DNA from: Pyrus communis
Taxonomy: Eukaryota; Streptophyta; Magnoliopsida; Rosales; Rosaceae
Direction of reading: 5' to 3'
NCBI RefSeq assembly: GCF_963583255.1
Contig: NC_084808.1
Location: 29,096,300-29,160,299, forward strand
DNA length: 64,000 bases
Both the position numbers and the translations under genes were made by a program. Positions 1-10,500 of this stretch are shown here, piece by piece. How positions within the stretch are numbered: the stretch's first letter is position 1; each line of letters opens with the position of its first letter. Below the pieces are notes generated by a model. The model was not told the origin of the DNA and did no database searches. It saw only the letters and a list, made by a program, of their open reading frames with translations.

Positions 1-665
1 TAATAAACAAGAATATATACCAGATACCAAAGATATGATCGAGAAGAAAAACTACAACTTGTTCAAAGAAAATACTATTACAGGTTGCTTGTCCTTGTGG
101 CCTACACCCACTCCTCACGTGAGAATCAATTTGGAACACAAATAATGCAGTTCATTTGAAGGAGATAAATTTGAAACAAGGAAAAATTAGTATTCGGTTC
201 CTAGTTACTAATGTTCATTGACTGAAATTTTATTAGTTTTCAGATTTTGATCCAAGTCCCTAGCATTAATATAATAATGAATTTACATGTTAGTTATATA
301 ATTTTTTTAAATAAAAATTAATAATTGATTTAGAATTTTAATATGGGGAAACTTGATATAGGTCTAATTTTTTGAGTCAATAGTAGGAATAGTCCAATTT
401 ATTAAAATAAGTCCAATTCCTTAAATCTTATTATTTTATTATCAATAATTATCTCTTAAATGATAAGATTTATTATAAAAATCAAATTTCTTCCTAATTA
501 TCTCTTTGATTATTTATTTATTTTGTTCCTTCTTGTTCTTTATCCTGTTTTAAACCTCATTTATAGATTTTAGTTTTTATTTTTATAATCAACCTATATC
601 ATAGGTTAATTATATTTATCTACCTATATGACATATTCTTTTTTATAATCAAGTACGATTCATGT
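1..665. other. AT-rich intergenic repeat DNA
   Basis: No gene is visible. A stretch at about 140-176 (omitting flanks, it reads GCAGTTCATTTGAAGGAG) recurs at about 4188-4215. The following 180-330 bases resemble, in degraded form, the dispersed repeat described at 3860-4181 and 62702-63020. The rest is low-complexity AT-rich sequence. Confidence 0.6.
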
Positions 666-1361
666 GTCTTTGTGACATCCCGTCCCGGAATTATAGAAAA
701 CGTATGTATGAAATTACGATTTTGCCCCTAGTATGTTTTTCGTCACGTTGTGGGGTTATTTTGTGTGTGGTGGCAAGTGGAGGGCCACACACACACACTG
801 ACTCACTCTCCCTCTCCCTCTATCCCTGTCCCGTGTCTCTCTCTCCCTTATTTCTTCTTCTTCCTTCTGTGAGAGTACGGACACACACCAAGGACCTTCA
901 AACCATCACAGATCGAAGGAACCAACTACACCATTCGACTCGTGAGGTCGAGGCGAGCTCAGCCATACCATTTTCAGGTGAGGAATCCTTGATTTTCACG
1001 TCGATTCATCAATGGCCGATTTGGGTACTGTTCATGCAAAGTTTGTACATTAAGTTTTTGGGTTTTCTGAGCTCGTGGTTGTGTTTGTGAGGTTCCCAGG
1101 AGCGTCGGAGTAGCTCGTTGGACGATTTTGGACGTCGGGAAGGCCTGGTTCGAAGTTGGCCGAACTTGGAGTTTTTGGGCAGGTATAATCTCTTAGTTTT
1201 AGCCCTTAAAACTTGTTGGGACTTGTTCTTCTAGTCTAGGGCTTTCATTTGGTCCAAAAATCACGAAAAACGGTTGAAAAATGAGTGAGAAAACCTGAGT
1301 TGCAGGTTTTCCCAGTTTCCGGCGCCGGCGACGTTGCCGGCGATCGAAGGAAGAAGGCGAC

Positions 1362-1456
1362 GGAATATTCCGTCAATTCTGACGGAATATTCCTAACGCC
1401 GTTAACGGAACCAGTTAGATTTAACGGAATATTCCGTCAGTTTGACGGAATATTCC
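1362..1456. promoter_or_regulatory. Four phased GGAATATTCC palindromes inside the solo LTR
   Basis: GGAATATTCC occurs at 1362-1371, 1384-1393, 1426-1435 and 1447-1456. Copies one and three sit in longer palindromes (GACGGAATATTCCGTC type). Start-to-start spacings are 22, 42 and 21 bp, about two, four and two helical turns. Each core contains GAAnnTTC, the inverted half-site pair of a heat-shock element. Binding by a heat-shock factor is inference; the repeats and spacing are seen directly. Confidence 0.55.
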
Positions 1457-2154
1457 TGACGGCGTCTGTTGACACCGTCAGTGTGCCTGGCACGTGGCCG
1501 CGCGTGGGGGGCGCGTAGGTCCGTGCCTGTGCTGGCGCGTGGGGGCGCGTGCGGGGTCCAAAATTTTTTCTAAAAATATGGTTGTGATCCTGAGGTTGTG
1601 TAGAGCACGTGGGTATATTCATTTGTCCATTTTGAGCAATGTATGCGAAGTTATTACGAGAAACGGGTTGTGTGCTTTAAAGTTAACGTTTTTATAGTTG
1701 TTTCGCATCTAGGTGACACGTACCCAAAGGACGAGCGTGCACACGCGAGACAGGGGGGCTACGACCCTTCTACATACCAGTGAGTGGGCTTTTGTTTTCC
1801 GTATATACCTATATACATTTATATTCCCAGAAATTGAATTAAAAAGGGTTATTTGCCTTATGCCATGCACTTTATTATTTATCGTTCATGCATCTTTGCA
1901 TGCATTATTTGTGGCATACATATACATATGCATATGTCATATATATTTATATGTGGGTGCTGTGGAGGTATAGGTAAGTGCCAGGTAAGCGTTAATTAAC
2001 GATTGCATTACATAGTGTTTAGAGATGCTTAGAGAGCTCATAACCTGCACCCCCGGTGTTAGTGCTCCCGCCCAGAGTAGGGCACAGTCCTTCACGTGTT
2101 GTTCACCTCCCGCACCATACGCTCAGCTTGGATCCAAGCTAGGTGCATAGGCCT

Positions 2155-2372
2155 GTCGTACAGACCACTTTAGGTGGTTCCGACTCGTAGGTGACCCGCG
2201 ATTATTCGCACAGCCTTCACGTGATCGTAGCACTAGAGCGTATATATGTATTACACCCAGGCCTGTCGTACAGACCACATAGAGTGGTTCCGACTCGTGG
2301 GCAGGTTCAGTTGTTGAGTTTGAGGTTGAGCTCTATATGCAGCCGTACAGGTCACGTTAGGTGACTCCGGCT
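2155..2372 (+). repeat. Three related two-helix stem-loops in the solo LTR
   Basis: Copies lie at 2155-2184, 2265-2294 and 2341-2372. Each has an outer stem, the linker TACAG, an inner stem with a 5-base loop, then TC and the outer stem's partner. In copies one and two the inner stem is ACCAC/GTGGT and the outer is GTCG/CGAC. In copy three they are GTCAC/GTGAC and AGCCG/CGGCT. Both helices therefore change on both sides and keep pairing. A separate perfect 16-bp palindrome, AGCTTGGATCCAAGCT, lies at 2125-2140. Confidence 0.7.
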
Positions 2373-2922
2373 GCCAGATGTTATGTTATTGATATGATTC
2401 ATACCTGAGCACATACATTTCATTACGAGGTTTTGACATGGCATATCTTGAGCATGATTGGCATACCCTTGAGCATGTTGGGCATATCTATACATACGTA
2501 CATATGGTTATTTTCTGGGAAGTATACAGGTTTTACGGTGAGGGGTTAGAATGTATTTTATGAAATGGTTTTCAAAGAGCTTTGTTTTTGCCCACTCACG
2601 CTTTTGTTTTGCGCCCCTCCAGGTTCTAGTTGCTTAGCCGTTGCGGTGGTTTCCCTTGAGAGCTTTCCGGCGTTCTGACAGACACTCCACATTGTAGGGT
2701 CGCCTTCGGGCGTACTACTGTTGTCGTTTTATTTGGACTGCTATAGACCTGCTCTGAATTTGTATCGCACTAACTAGCACTTATTCTAGTACTTGTATGC
2801 TAGTTTTTTTAATTATTCGTGCCTTTATATTACTACTTACTAGCTTCCGCACGTGCACATGGCTACGTCACCTTTGAGTGACGGCCAGCACGCTCCGATC
2901 TCGGTCGGGGTGTGTCAGTCTT

Positions 2923-3443
2923 GCTTGTAGATATATTATGTTTTTTCTACCTTTTAGTTAAGCTTCATATCTTACTTATAGGTATGATATACATTCATAT
3001 ATTTGTTACTTGAGTTAGGGTAGAATGATTTGCAGATAAATTTATGTCAATATATTATTTTTTTTGTTATAAGATATTAATTATATTTTTTGGGGTTGAA
3101 AATTCATAATATTAGAAGATTTTAATTGATTTTTAATATTTTAGAACATATAAAATGAGCATTAAAAAAATAAATACATATAATTAGGTAATTGGACTCA
3201 CTCCTGAAAACCATCTATGTTTTTCGACTTGAATTTAAAAGCCCCTTTAATATTCACACCTTTATTAAACTATTAACTAATTTTCAATTCAAAACATTTC
3301 CAAAATAAATAAAAAAATTAGAATAAGTTTGTATCCATTAGCTTTTTTAAAAAATGTTTTCAATTTTTTAATCTTATATGTACCCATTCATATAATTTTT
3401 TCAAATTTTTAATCTTAAAATGTACCTTTTTTTATATATAAAA
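2923..3443. other. AT-rich intergenic DNA between two solo LTRs
   Basis: No gene is visible. The right half contains TGTACC/GGTACA motifs in AT-rich sequence that continue on the far side of the Cassandra LTR (for example GGGTACATTC at about 3767). The Cassandra copy therefore seems to have landed inside an older AT-rich repeat. Confidence 0.5.
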
Positions 3444-3738
3444 TGTAACATCCCACATCGCCCCAGAAGAGTGGATCATATAAGTCGTATATGTATATTC
3501 CCATCTCTACCTAGCACGAGACCTTTTGGGAGCTCACTGGCTTCGGGTTCCATCGGAACTCCGAAGTTAAGCAAGTTCGCACGGGAGCAATCCTATAATG
3601 GGTGACCCACTGGGAAGTTCCCGTGTGAGATCCCAGAAACAAAACCGTGAGGGCGTGGTCGGGGCCCAAAGCGGACAATATCATGCTATGGTGGAGTCGA
3701 ACCTGGGATGTGGTGGCGGCCTGGGCCGGGATGTGACA
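3444..3738 (+). mobile_element. Cassandra (TRIM) solo LTR with 5S-rRNA-like core
   Basis: This 295-bp segment starts TGTAACATCCCACATCG and ends GGGATGTGACA. It is flanked by the 5-bp direct repeat TAAAA (3439-3443 and 3739-3743). The middle (about 3553-3625) resembles the 5S rRNA gene, with ACTCCGAAGTTAAGC and GGGTGACCCACTGGGAAGT near the positions of its internal pol III promoter boxes. That combination defines Cassandra, a non-coding LTR retrotransposon. No second LTR follows, so it is a solo LTR. It should not be annotated as a 5S rRNA gene. Confidence 0.93.
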
Positions 3739-3859
3739 TAAAATCTATTCAGTTTTAAACTTATACGGGTACATTCTTTTTTCTTTGATTTGATAATGTA
3801 TCCCTATCAAGTTTAATCAAAGAAATTTACTAATGTTATTAAGCCTAATATCATTTTTT

Positions 3860-4181
3860 TTTTTGTTGTGATTTTGAAGAATGTACCCATGTTTTGGTAC
3901 AATAATTGTTTGGAATTTTGATGAATGTACCCATGTTTATACACACACAATAGTATATTTATATTTTAATATTTTTAATCCCACAAATTATGGTTTTTTA
4001 TTTAAAATCTCATTAATATAAACAACTATAAATTTCAAATTTTAATTTAAAAAATATAGTAACATACATAGAAATAAATTATCACATTAATTTCAAGGAC
4101 TTCGATAAAAAATTGAAAACCAACAAGATTTCAGTCAAAGAATATTTATAGTTAGAGACTGCATCCAAAGTCTCAATTGAA
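3860..4181 (-). repeat. Dispersed AT-rich repeat, second copy at 62702-63020
   Basis: Read on the minus strand, this runs from GAGACTTTGGATGCAGTC (4181 leftwards) through a stretch ending in ACCAAAACATGGGTACATTC. The same succession of words appears on the plus strand at 62702-63020 with scattered substitutions and indels. No ORF is present. The class is unknown; a MITE or a solo LTR remnant are both possible. Confidence 0.6.
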
Positions 4182-4990
4182 ACAAATAATGCAGTTCATT
4201 TGAAGGAGATAAATTTGAAAAGAAAAGCCATACATGGACTAGCAAGTTGTATTTAATTGTCATGGATCATGGTTCCCCAATCACGACCATAATTCATTCG
4301 TTTTTCTTTTAGATTAAAAAAAAAGTTTAGTAAGAGATTAGCTACTCTCACCATCAGCGTTAGGGCATACTCACAAGATCAATTTAAAGAAAACAAATTA
4401 AAACAATGATATAACAATCGTTTTCTTTAGTACCTGAAAGGGTCAAAGTATATCTACCACACCAGATAGAGTTTTTAGATCTAAATACGGGTGATTTTTG
4501 AATAGATCAGAGAAGAAACAACGTTTTTAATTTTCACTTTAAAATTTCATAAGCGAATTCGGAATTTTCAGAATATTAAAAACTGTTTCGCAAAATGTTA
4601 ACGATAAACCCTTACTTTCAGAATCGGAATTATTCCAACCTGCACCCCTATACACAAACTAAGACGCACACTCATATTTGTCAACCATTCGCTGCAGCAT
4701 TCTCCTCATCACCTCCCATTCCGACGTAAGATCACAATTATTAGCAAAACTAATTGGGATAACTTGACCCAAAAAAAAAAAAAAAAAAAGGGATAACATG
4801 GAGGGCCGAAGCCCAGCAAGAGAGCAAGAAAACGTGGGCCTTGAGACCCAACTGAAACGGGGCGGAATTAGTGTACTAGGCCCAAATAATCGTATGTCCA
4901 AAACGCCGTCGTTAGCTTCCAGAAGTAAGCAAAACTATCCAGTTTCAAAAACGCGCGCCCTAAAACTGGATACTCCAAAGGCGGCGTAGA
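4182..4990. other. Intergenic region upstream of the cyclin-J18 gene
   Basis: AT-rich on the left, with a 19-base A run at about 4769-4789, then more balanced sequence close to the cyclin-J18 start codon at 4994. The promoter and 5' leader of that gene should lie here. I see no convincing TATA box near the start. Confidence 0.5.
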
Positions 4991-4993
4991 GAG

Positions 4994-6522
4994 ATGCAGA
5001 GGGAGTTCGCTGCGGCGGCGCTGCCTCTGCGAGCGCGCCTCCTTCACTTGCTCATCGAATCTGCCCAAGTACGCCGGTTTCGAATACTTTATCGCTGTGA
5101 ATTTAATCGATTTTATTCTCAATTTCCTTAAAGTCTCACACCCGAATGTAAAATTTAGCAACTCCAACTCGCTCCGATAGTGAAATACACCGCACTGTCC
5201 CTCTTCGCTCATCGATTCTACCCTCGATGTTTATCCCGGTAAGTAATACGATATAATTTTTTTTCAATTTCTGTTTTTTCTTCAAGTAAAATTAGGGCTT
5301 CACTTGACTTGGATGTACATTTGAAGGTTGGAGGAACGGGCAAATGATGTGGCAAACTGGCTTTTGTATCCCTTGAGAGAAAGCAATTTGCAGCTGTTTG
5401 CGCTTGTTTCGCTGTGGATTTCAACGAAAGTAGGTTTTCGATCTTTTTTCTCTGCAAATTTTCTTGGACTTTTCATCCTAATCTATGTCCATTTGATGCT
5501 TTATCGCTAGATACACACTTCTCTGCATTTGTCTGTGAAGATATTCAAGTCTTTGGGGGACAGCATCATCAAGGAGCAACACTACACCGTTCGAGATTAC
5601 TTGGAAGCGGTAAGCCATAAATATGTTGTGCTATATTCCACATAAAAATTTGATCTTTTTTTTCTTATCGGGTGCGTTACATTTTGGTTTATCATGTCAC
5701 AGGAGGTGGTTTTAATGAAGGTAAACTCTAAAGCTCTGGAATTTCTCTTCTGTTCTTTCTTTTGTTTGCTTTGTATTGTGCTAGTCGGCTGAGAGTTGTC
5801 TATGTTCCTTATCAAAGGAAGTGAATTTTGAGATTGGCATCAACAATATTGCTTTTGCACACTTCGAAGAGCTTCTGCTCCAATTTAAGTGAGTTTTCGT
5901 TACTTTCATTGTACTATTAGTGTTAGCTTCTTCCTTTCATGACTTGTTTTCGAGGATTACTAGCCTCCTTTCGATACATCTTTCGTGGGGTTTTGAGTTC
6001 AGGGGGGTGGCAAAAGTTGGGGAACTTGTGAACTTTGAAGCAGGCATGGACATCATGGATCTTCTTTACGAAAAGGAGGAGACATCGATGCTCTACACCA
6101 ATCCTCGCTCTCTCGCTGCATCAGTCTTGGCATGTTTACAAAACAGAATCTTAGTACTAGTAAATGTTGCTAACTTTGGTTTGTTGTTCTCTAATTTTGT
6201 TTCTATGTTGTTTTGCAGGTTGCTTCATATATCATCACGGTACCTAAACAGATGTTGGAATTTCCTGTTCTTCCTTGGGGTAAGATTTCTAGTTTCCTTA
6301 CGCTCTTTTCTTTCGTGGTGTGCTTTGTGGAGGTTTTGTTTATTCACCATTTCGCGTTGTTACACCGCTATTGCAGCATCTCAGTTAATTGAAAGAAAGC
6401 ACTGGTACTAATTCAGTTTATTCCTTTTAATTGCAGTTAAGTTTGTAACAGGATGCGATGAAGAGTTTATTCTTGATACTGTCACAGGCATTCTTAAGCA
6501 CGTTTTCGACGCTTCTCGCTAG
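4994..6522 (+). CDS. CYCJ18: Cyclin-J18-like protein, nine exons
   Basis: The product is a J18-type cyclin of about 239 residues, a divergent plant family expected to bind a cyclin-dependent kinase in the nucleus. Exons fitted by eye: 4994-5068, 5159-5238, 5327-5429, 5511-5609, 5703-5720, 5818-5888, 6003-6129, 6219-6279 and 6437-6522. They sum to 720 nt with phases that all close. Recognisable stretches are MQREFAAAALPLRARLL at the N-terminus, APIVKYTALSLFA, ERANDVANWLLYPLRESN, IIKEQHYTVRDYLEA and SLAASVLVASYIITVPKQ. The start codon is the first ATG of exon 1 and fits the family N-terminus. All splice sites are GT-AG except the intron after 6129, which starts GC; a GT at 6124 would remove two residues but keep the frame. 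No inactivating change is seen. The family match is from memory of its conserved segments. Confidence 0.87.
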
Positions 6523-7373
6523 ATAGGACTTCTGAACAGAGCAACTAATATGGTGTGGTACGTTAAGTACGATTTCATTGAAAGCTTTCTTCGTTTCTTT
6601 GTGCAAACAAGATGCAAAACCACTTTGGATGCCATTCTTGTGCTGGTAAATCTTTCAATTTACATCTGGTTGACAAACTTGAAGATTTCTTGTGTTGGAA
6701 TCCAATACCAAATTACCAATAGGAGTATTTAAGGGATGGGAACACTTCTAGTAAGTAGTCTCAAACAATTTCCCATTAATTTATATAATTTGGGTATTCC
6801 GTTATGACGATATTTGTGCTAATAAAATAAAAAAATGTGAGCATTTTTGTTCAAATAAATTTTTTTTATTGACAAAAAAGTCACGTGCAATGCCACAGGA
6901 TCCTCTTCGGATCCTTTTAATGACGGAGATGGTTCTGGAGATTCGTGAATCATGTCGTTTATCATGCATCGTGCGGTCAGTTTTTGTCAAGTACTGTTTG
7001 TGTTTCATTTTAAATAAAAATATTTATAATAATTTCTGATCACACGATATATAATGAAGATTTACAAATCTTTCCAAAGAAAATCCAACGAGAATCTGGA
7101 TTCGAATGCCAACAGACAAAAAAACTCAAATATGATACGACGCAAAGTTTTGGACTTATTGGATGATATGACAGAAAGTAGTGGATTTGTTGAGCGGCCA
7201 ATCCAATCCAGAAAGGCGAGTCTCTCGACTGTGGACTTGCGGGAGAAGCAAAGAGTGTGGAGTGAGAGAAAAGCGACCGGGCTGTCAGAGTTTCTTTTTG
7301 GGGATTCCGAGAACAAAATAAGAGGATAAAAAAAAAAAAGCCCGAAAAAGGAGAGGGAGAGAGAGAGTCCGGG
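6523..7373. other. Intergenic spacer between CYCJ18 and the IAR1 unit
   Basis: No gene is visible. It should hold the CYCJ18 3' end and the IAR1 promoter. A GA-rich tract (about 7352-7368) directly precedes the 34-codon ORF at 7374. Confidence 0.5.
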
Positions 7374-7478
7374 ATGGATGTGGTGACATTCGGCATTATA
7401 ATCGGCATAATCGTCCTCTTTTTTGTTGCTGTTGTTGTCATGACCATCGAAGGCACTTGCAAGCGCCGTCCTTCTTAA
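7374..7478 (+). CDS. 34-residue hydrophobic peptide ORF, possible uORF of IAR1
   Basis: This ORF, too short for routine calling, begins MDVVTFGIIIGIIVLFF and ends with a basic tail, TCKRRPS, followed by TAA. It is one predicted transmembrane helix of about 20 residues with a positively charged C-terminus. The ATG context is favourable (G at -3 and G at +4). It ends 108 bases before the IAR1 start codon in a different frame. It could therefore be an upstream ORF in the IAR1 leader or an independent small membrane protein. I do not recognise it. The amino-acid composition is better than chance, but low-complexity DNA coding for V/I/F can give such a frame by accident. Confidence 0.4.
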   Translation: MDVVTFGIIIGIIVLFFVAVVVMTIEGTCKRRPS

Positions 7479-7586
7479 GCCCTCCCTCCCGACAAAACAG
7501 ACTTCAACTCCTCCACCAACACCGACCTTAAATTCGATAATTACAATAAAACCCCACCTTAACTCACAACTGGGGTTTCTCAGAAA

Positions 7587-10500
7587 ATGGCGCTTTGTAA
7601 GAAAGGTTTCGTCTTGGTTGCTGTTGCTTTGGTTGTTGGGCGCTGTTCGGATCTGAGTTTTGTTTCTGGGTTCTCTGCATCTGCCGCTCACGAGCGTCAC
7701 ACTCACCACCACGGCTGCAGCCATGCGCACGACCACGGTCACGGTCACAGCAGCGGCCACAGCCACAGCCACAGCCACAGCCACGGCCACCAAGAGGACA
7801 GATTGTTGGCGACATCGAAGCTTCCCGAGGAATTGGCGGAGGAGGAGGACATGAAGTTGTACGGATTTGAATTTCATCAGCACGATCACGGTCACGATCA
7901 CGAGCATTTTGGTGCTCCGCAGCTCTCGGTTCTTGGTATTTCTTCGAAATTGTGTATAATGTGTGAGGCACTTTATTGGTTTAATTTTCGTTATACTGCT
8001 TGATTGCTTCGAATGTGGATTGAACGAATTGAAATTTTTGAAGAGGCCAATTGGAGAGTACAAAAGCTGGGAAATTTTCGTTTTGGTATTGATAGAATTG
8101 GCGAAAAGCACAATGCTTATTTGGTTTGTAATCTGATTTGACCGTCGAAAGTGCGAAATCTGTGTTGCTGAATTAGCCATAACACAAGATTCAGTCTTTT
8201 TAAAAATCCTTTGTTTTATTTTGCTCCAAATCCGATTGTGTGTTTCTTCTTCGCTGCACCTAAAGTTTGTGTCATACAAAATAAGCTGATCTCGAATGTG
8301 TGAGTCTGTAACCGCATTCTTATTTATCTTTTATAGGTCTCTGGATTCATTCCTTGGGGTGCTCGCTTTTGGTGAGCATGGCCTCCCTCATTTGCCTGAT
8401 TATCTTGCCAGTGGTATTTGGTAAGTGATTCAATTGTTACTTACATTGTCTTTTTATTGACGCTGCCGATGACTTTTGCTTCAAGAAGCCTATGCCGATG
8501 ATCAGGACTGAATTTACTGCTTTATTGCAGTGCAGGGGAAGCCATCCAAGGCAGTTGTTGATTCGTTGGCTTTATTTGGGGTCAGATTCTGCAGGCCTGT
8601 TTATCTAGTTTTAAAATCTAATCCAATTGTATATGGTTTGCATCTCTTTAGTACCAATTTGATATGTATACTCTTAAGTTTTCTTGTATCCGTGTTAAGA
8701 TCGTCATCAATTCAAATACCCAATTTAGGCTTTAGGAATTATGCCTCTAAGTTTACAGAACTTTGACCATTGGAGTAGATTGTTGGAGCATGTGGATGGG
8801 AATGGGAATTTGACAATCTAATTTGTACTTCATTTGCAGGCTGGAGCAATGTTGGGGGATGCTTTTCTTCATCAATTACCACATGCTTTTGGTATGACAA
8901 TAATCTGGAACTAGTTTATGAAGCCTGCGTTGATTTGCATCTTTTAGTTCATCCTTACACTGTACAAATCTATACCATATAATCTTCTTACACCTGATAT
9001 AATCTGATGTTTCAAGTATTTAATTATTTCTTAAGTTCTTATATCTTAATTTGCGAAGAGCATATAACGATCCATCTTTAAAAAAGTAGTTTTAAATTAT
9101 GACAATGTGTAAGTGAACTCTTCAATTTCCTTAATTAAAAATGTATAATTTCTTAATAAATGATAATGTGTAAGATGCTTGTCTTTTACATTTATCAGCA
9201 GTTCACCCAGAATCTTATATTAATTGCAGGAGGAGGGCACTCCGACTCGCATGACCACCATGAAGGCCATTCCCATTCCCATTTGCATAAGCATTCACAT
9301 TCGCATTCTTTGGAAGATCTTTCAGTAGGATTATCTGTCCTGGGTTAGTTCTAATCTGTGTTCTGCATGCTGTCTTAACCATGCTTCGTGTCTGCATGAA
9401 TTTGTGTTTGTGTGGTTGTCCGAGAGCAGGTGCATGTGGTGTATGTTTCTACGTGCACATCACTTCTTCCATACAACTCCATAGGCTGTAACCCCTTCTT
9501 TCGTTTCCTAGTGTTTTTGGTTTCCTTGAGCTTGTTATTGTACCCGATTATTGTAAGGTTCTTCCTGATTGGTTTTAGTTGAATTTTAATAGTACTGTAT
9601 TGGTTGTTGCAGTGGGAATTGTATTATTTCTTCTGGTAGAAAAGACAGTGAGGTATGTTGAGGAAAACTCTGGAGGAACTAATGCATGGAGTCATGGTCA
9701 TCATCATCATCATCATAAGAACAGCAAGAAATTGAAGGATGATAATGATTCTCATGATGACTTGCTGTCAGAATCTTCTAATGGAAACGATGGAAGGAAA
9801 CTGAAGAAGTCATCTGACGGAGAAGTTACAGCTGATGATTTAAATGATTCTTTGATCGAAAATACTCAACAGGACTCTCATATTCGTAAGGCAAGCAGTT
9901 TAGTTGGCTTGTTGGTTTTTCAGAGAGTTTGTGTTCATCTTTGTTTAATGTCGGCACAGGCTTGACATCTGCTGGCTTATATGGTTATATGCATCTTGCA
10001 TGAATCTTACTATTATCTGATTTTTGTGGCCAATCTAATTTTGTTAATCAACTTTTAATACTGGACTGCAATTTAAGTATGGCCATATTTCCATCATGCA
10101 GAGAAACACTAGGACTGGTGGGAGCGATGATAAACAACATATACATGCTACAAATGATTCCACTTCTGAGGCCAAGTCCACAAAAGGGAAAACTACTCAA
10201 TCACCCTCAAATCTTGTGTTCGGCTATCTCAATCTCTTCTCGGATGGTGTTGTATGTGACTTATTGCTTACTTTCAAGCTTGTATATCTTTAACCAAAAT
10301 GTGGTTCATGATAGATATTATTTACAGAAATATTTGTATTGCCACTGCAGCACAATTTTACGGATGGGATGGCTTTAGGAAGTGCATTCCTGCTTCATGG
10401 ATCTGTTGGTGGGTGGTCTAGAACTCTGTTCTTGCTCGCACATGAGATTCCTCAAGAGGTTTGAGTTCTCTCTGTTGTTCGTTAATATTTAATGAGGTAG

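Larger units (their letters stand above)
671..2917 (+). mobile_element. Solo LTR of a large LTR retrotransposon
   Basis: The segment begins TGTGACATCCCG and ends GGGGTGTGTCA, the TG...CA ends of an LTR. It is flanked by a perfect 5-bp direct repeat, GTCTT at 666-670 and at 2918-2922, as integrase leaves. At 2247 bp it is in the range of long plant LTRs. No primer-binding site, coding domain or second LTR follows, so I read it as a solo LTR left by LTR-LTR recombination. Inside are four GGAATATTCC palindromes (1362-1456) and three related stem-loops (2155-2372). The short reading frames inside it do not resemble known proteins. The superfamily cannot be assigned from an LTR alone; a gypsy origin is plausible given the size. 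Confidence 0.88.

Noticed and set aside
3553..3625. 5S rRNA gene
   Set aside because: The 5S-like text lies inside an LTR with TG...CA ends and target duplication, and recurs in the Cassandra LTRs at 17-19 kb. It is an element promoter, not an rRNA gene.
7062..8279. 405-codon minus-strand frame
   Set aside because: It runs antisense through IAR1 exon 1 and its intron; the Val/Ala repeats are the complement of the His-rich codons.
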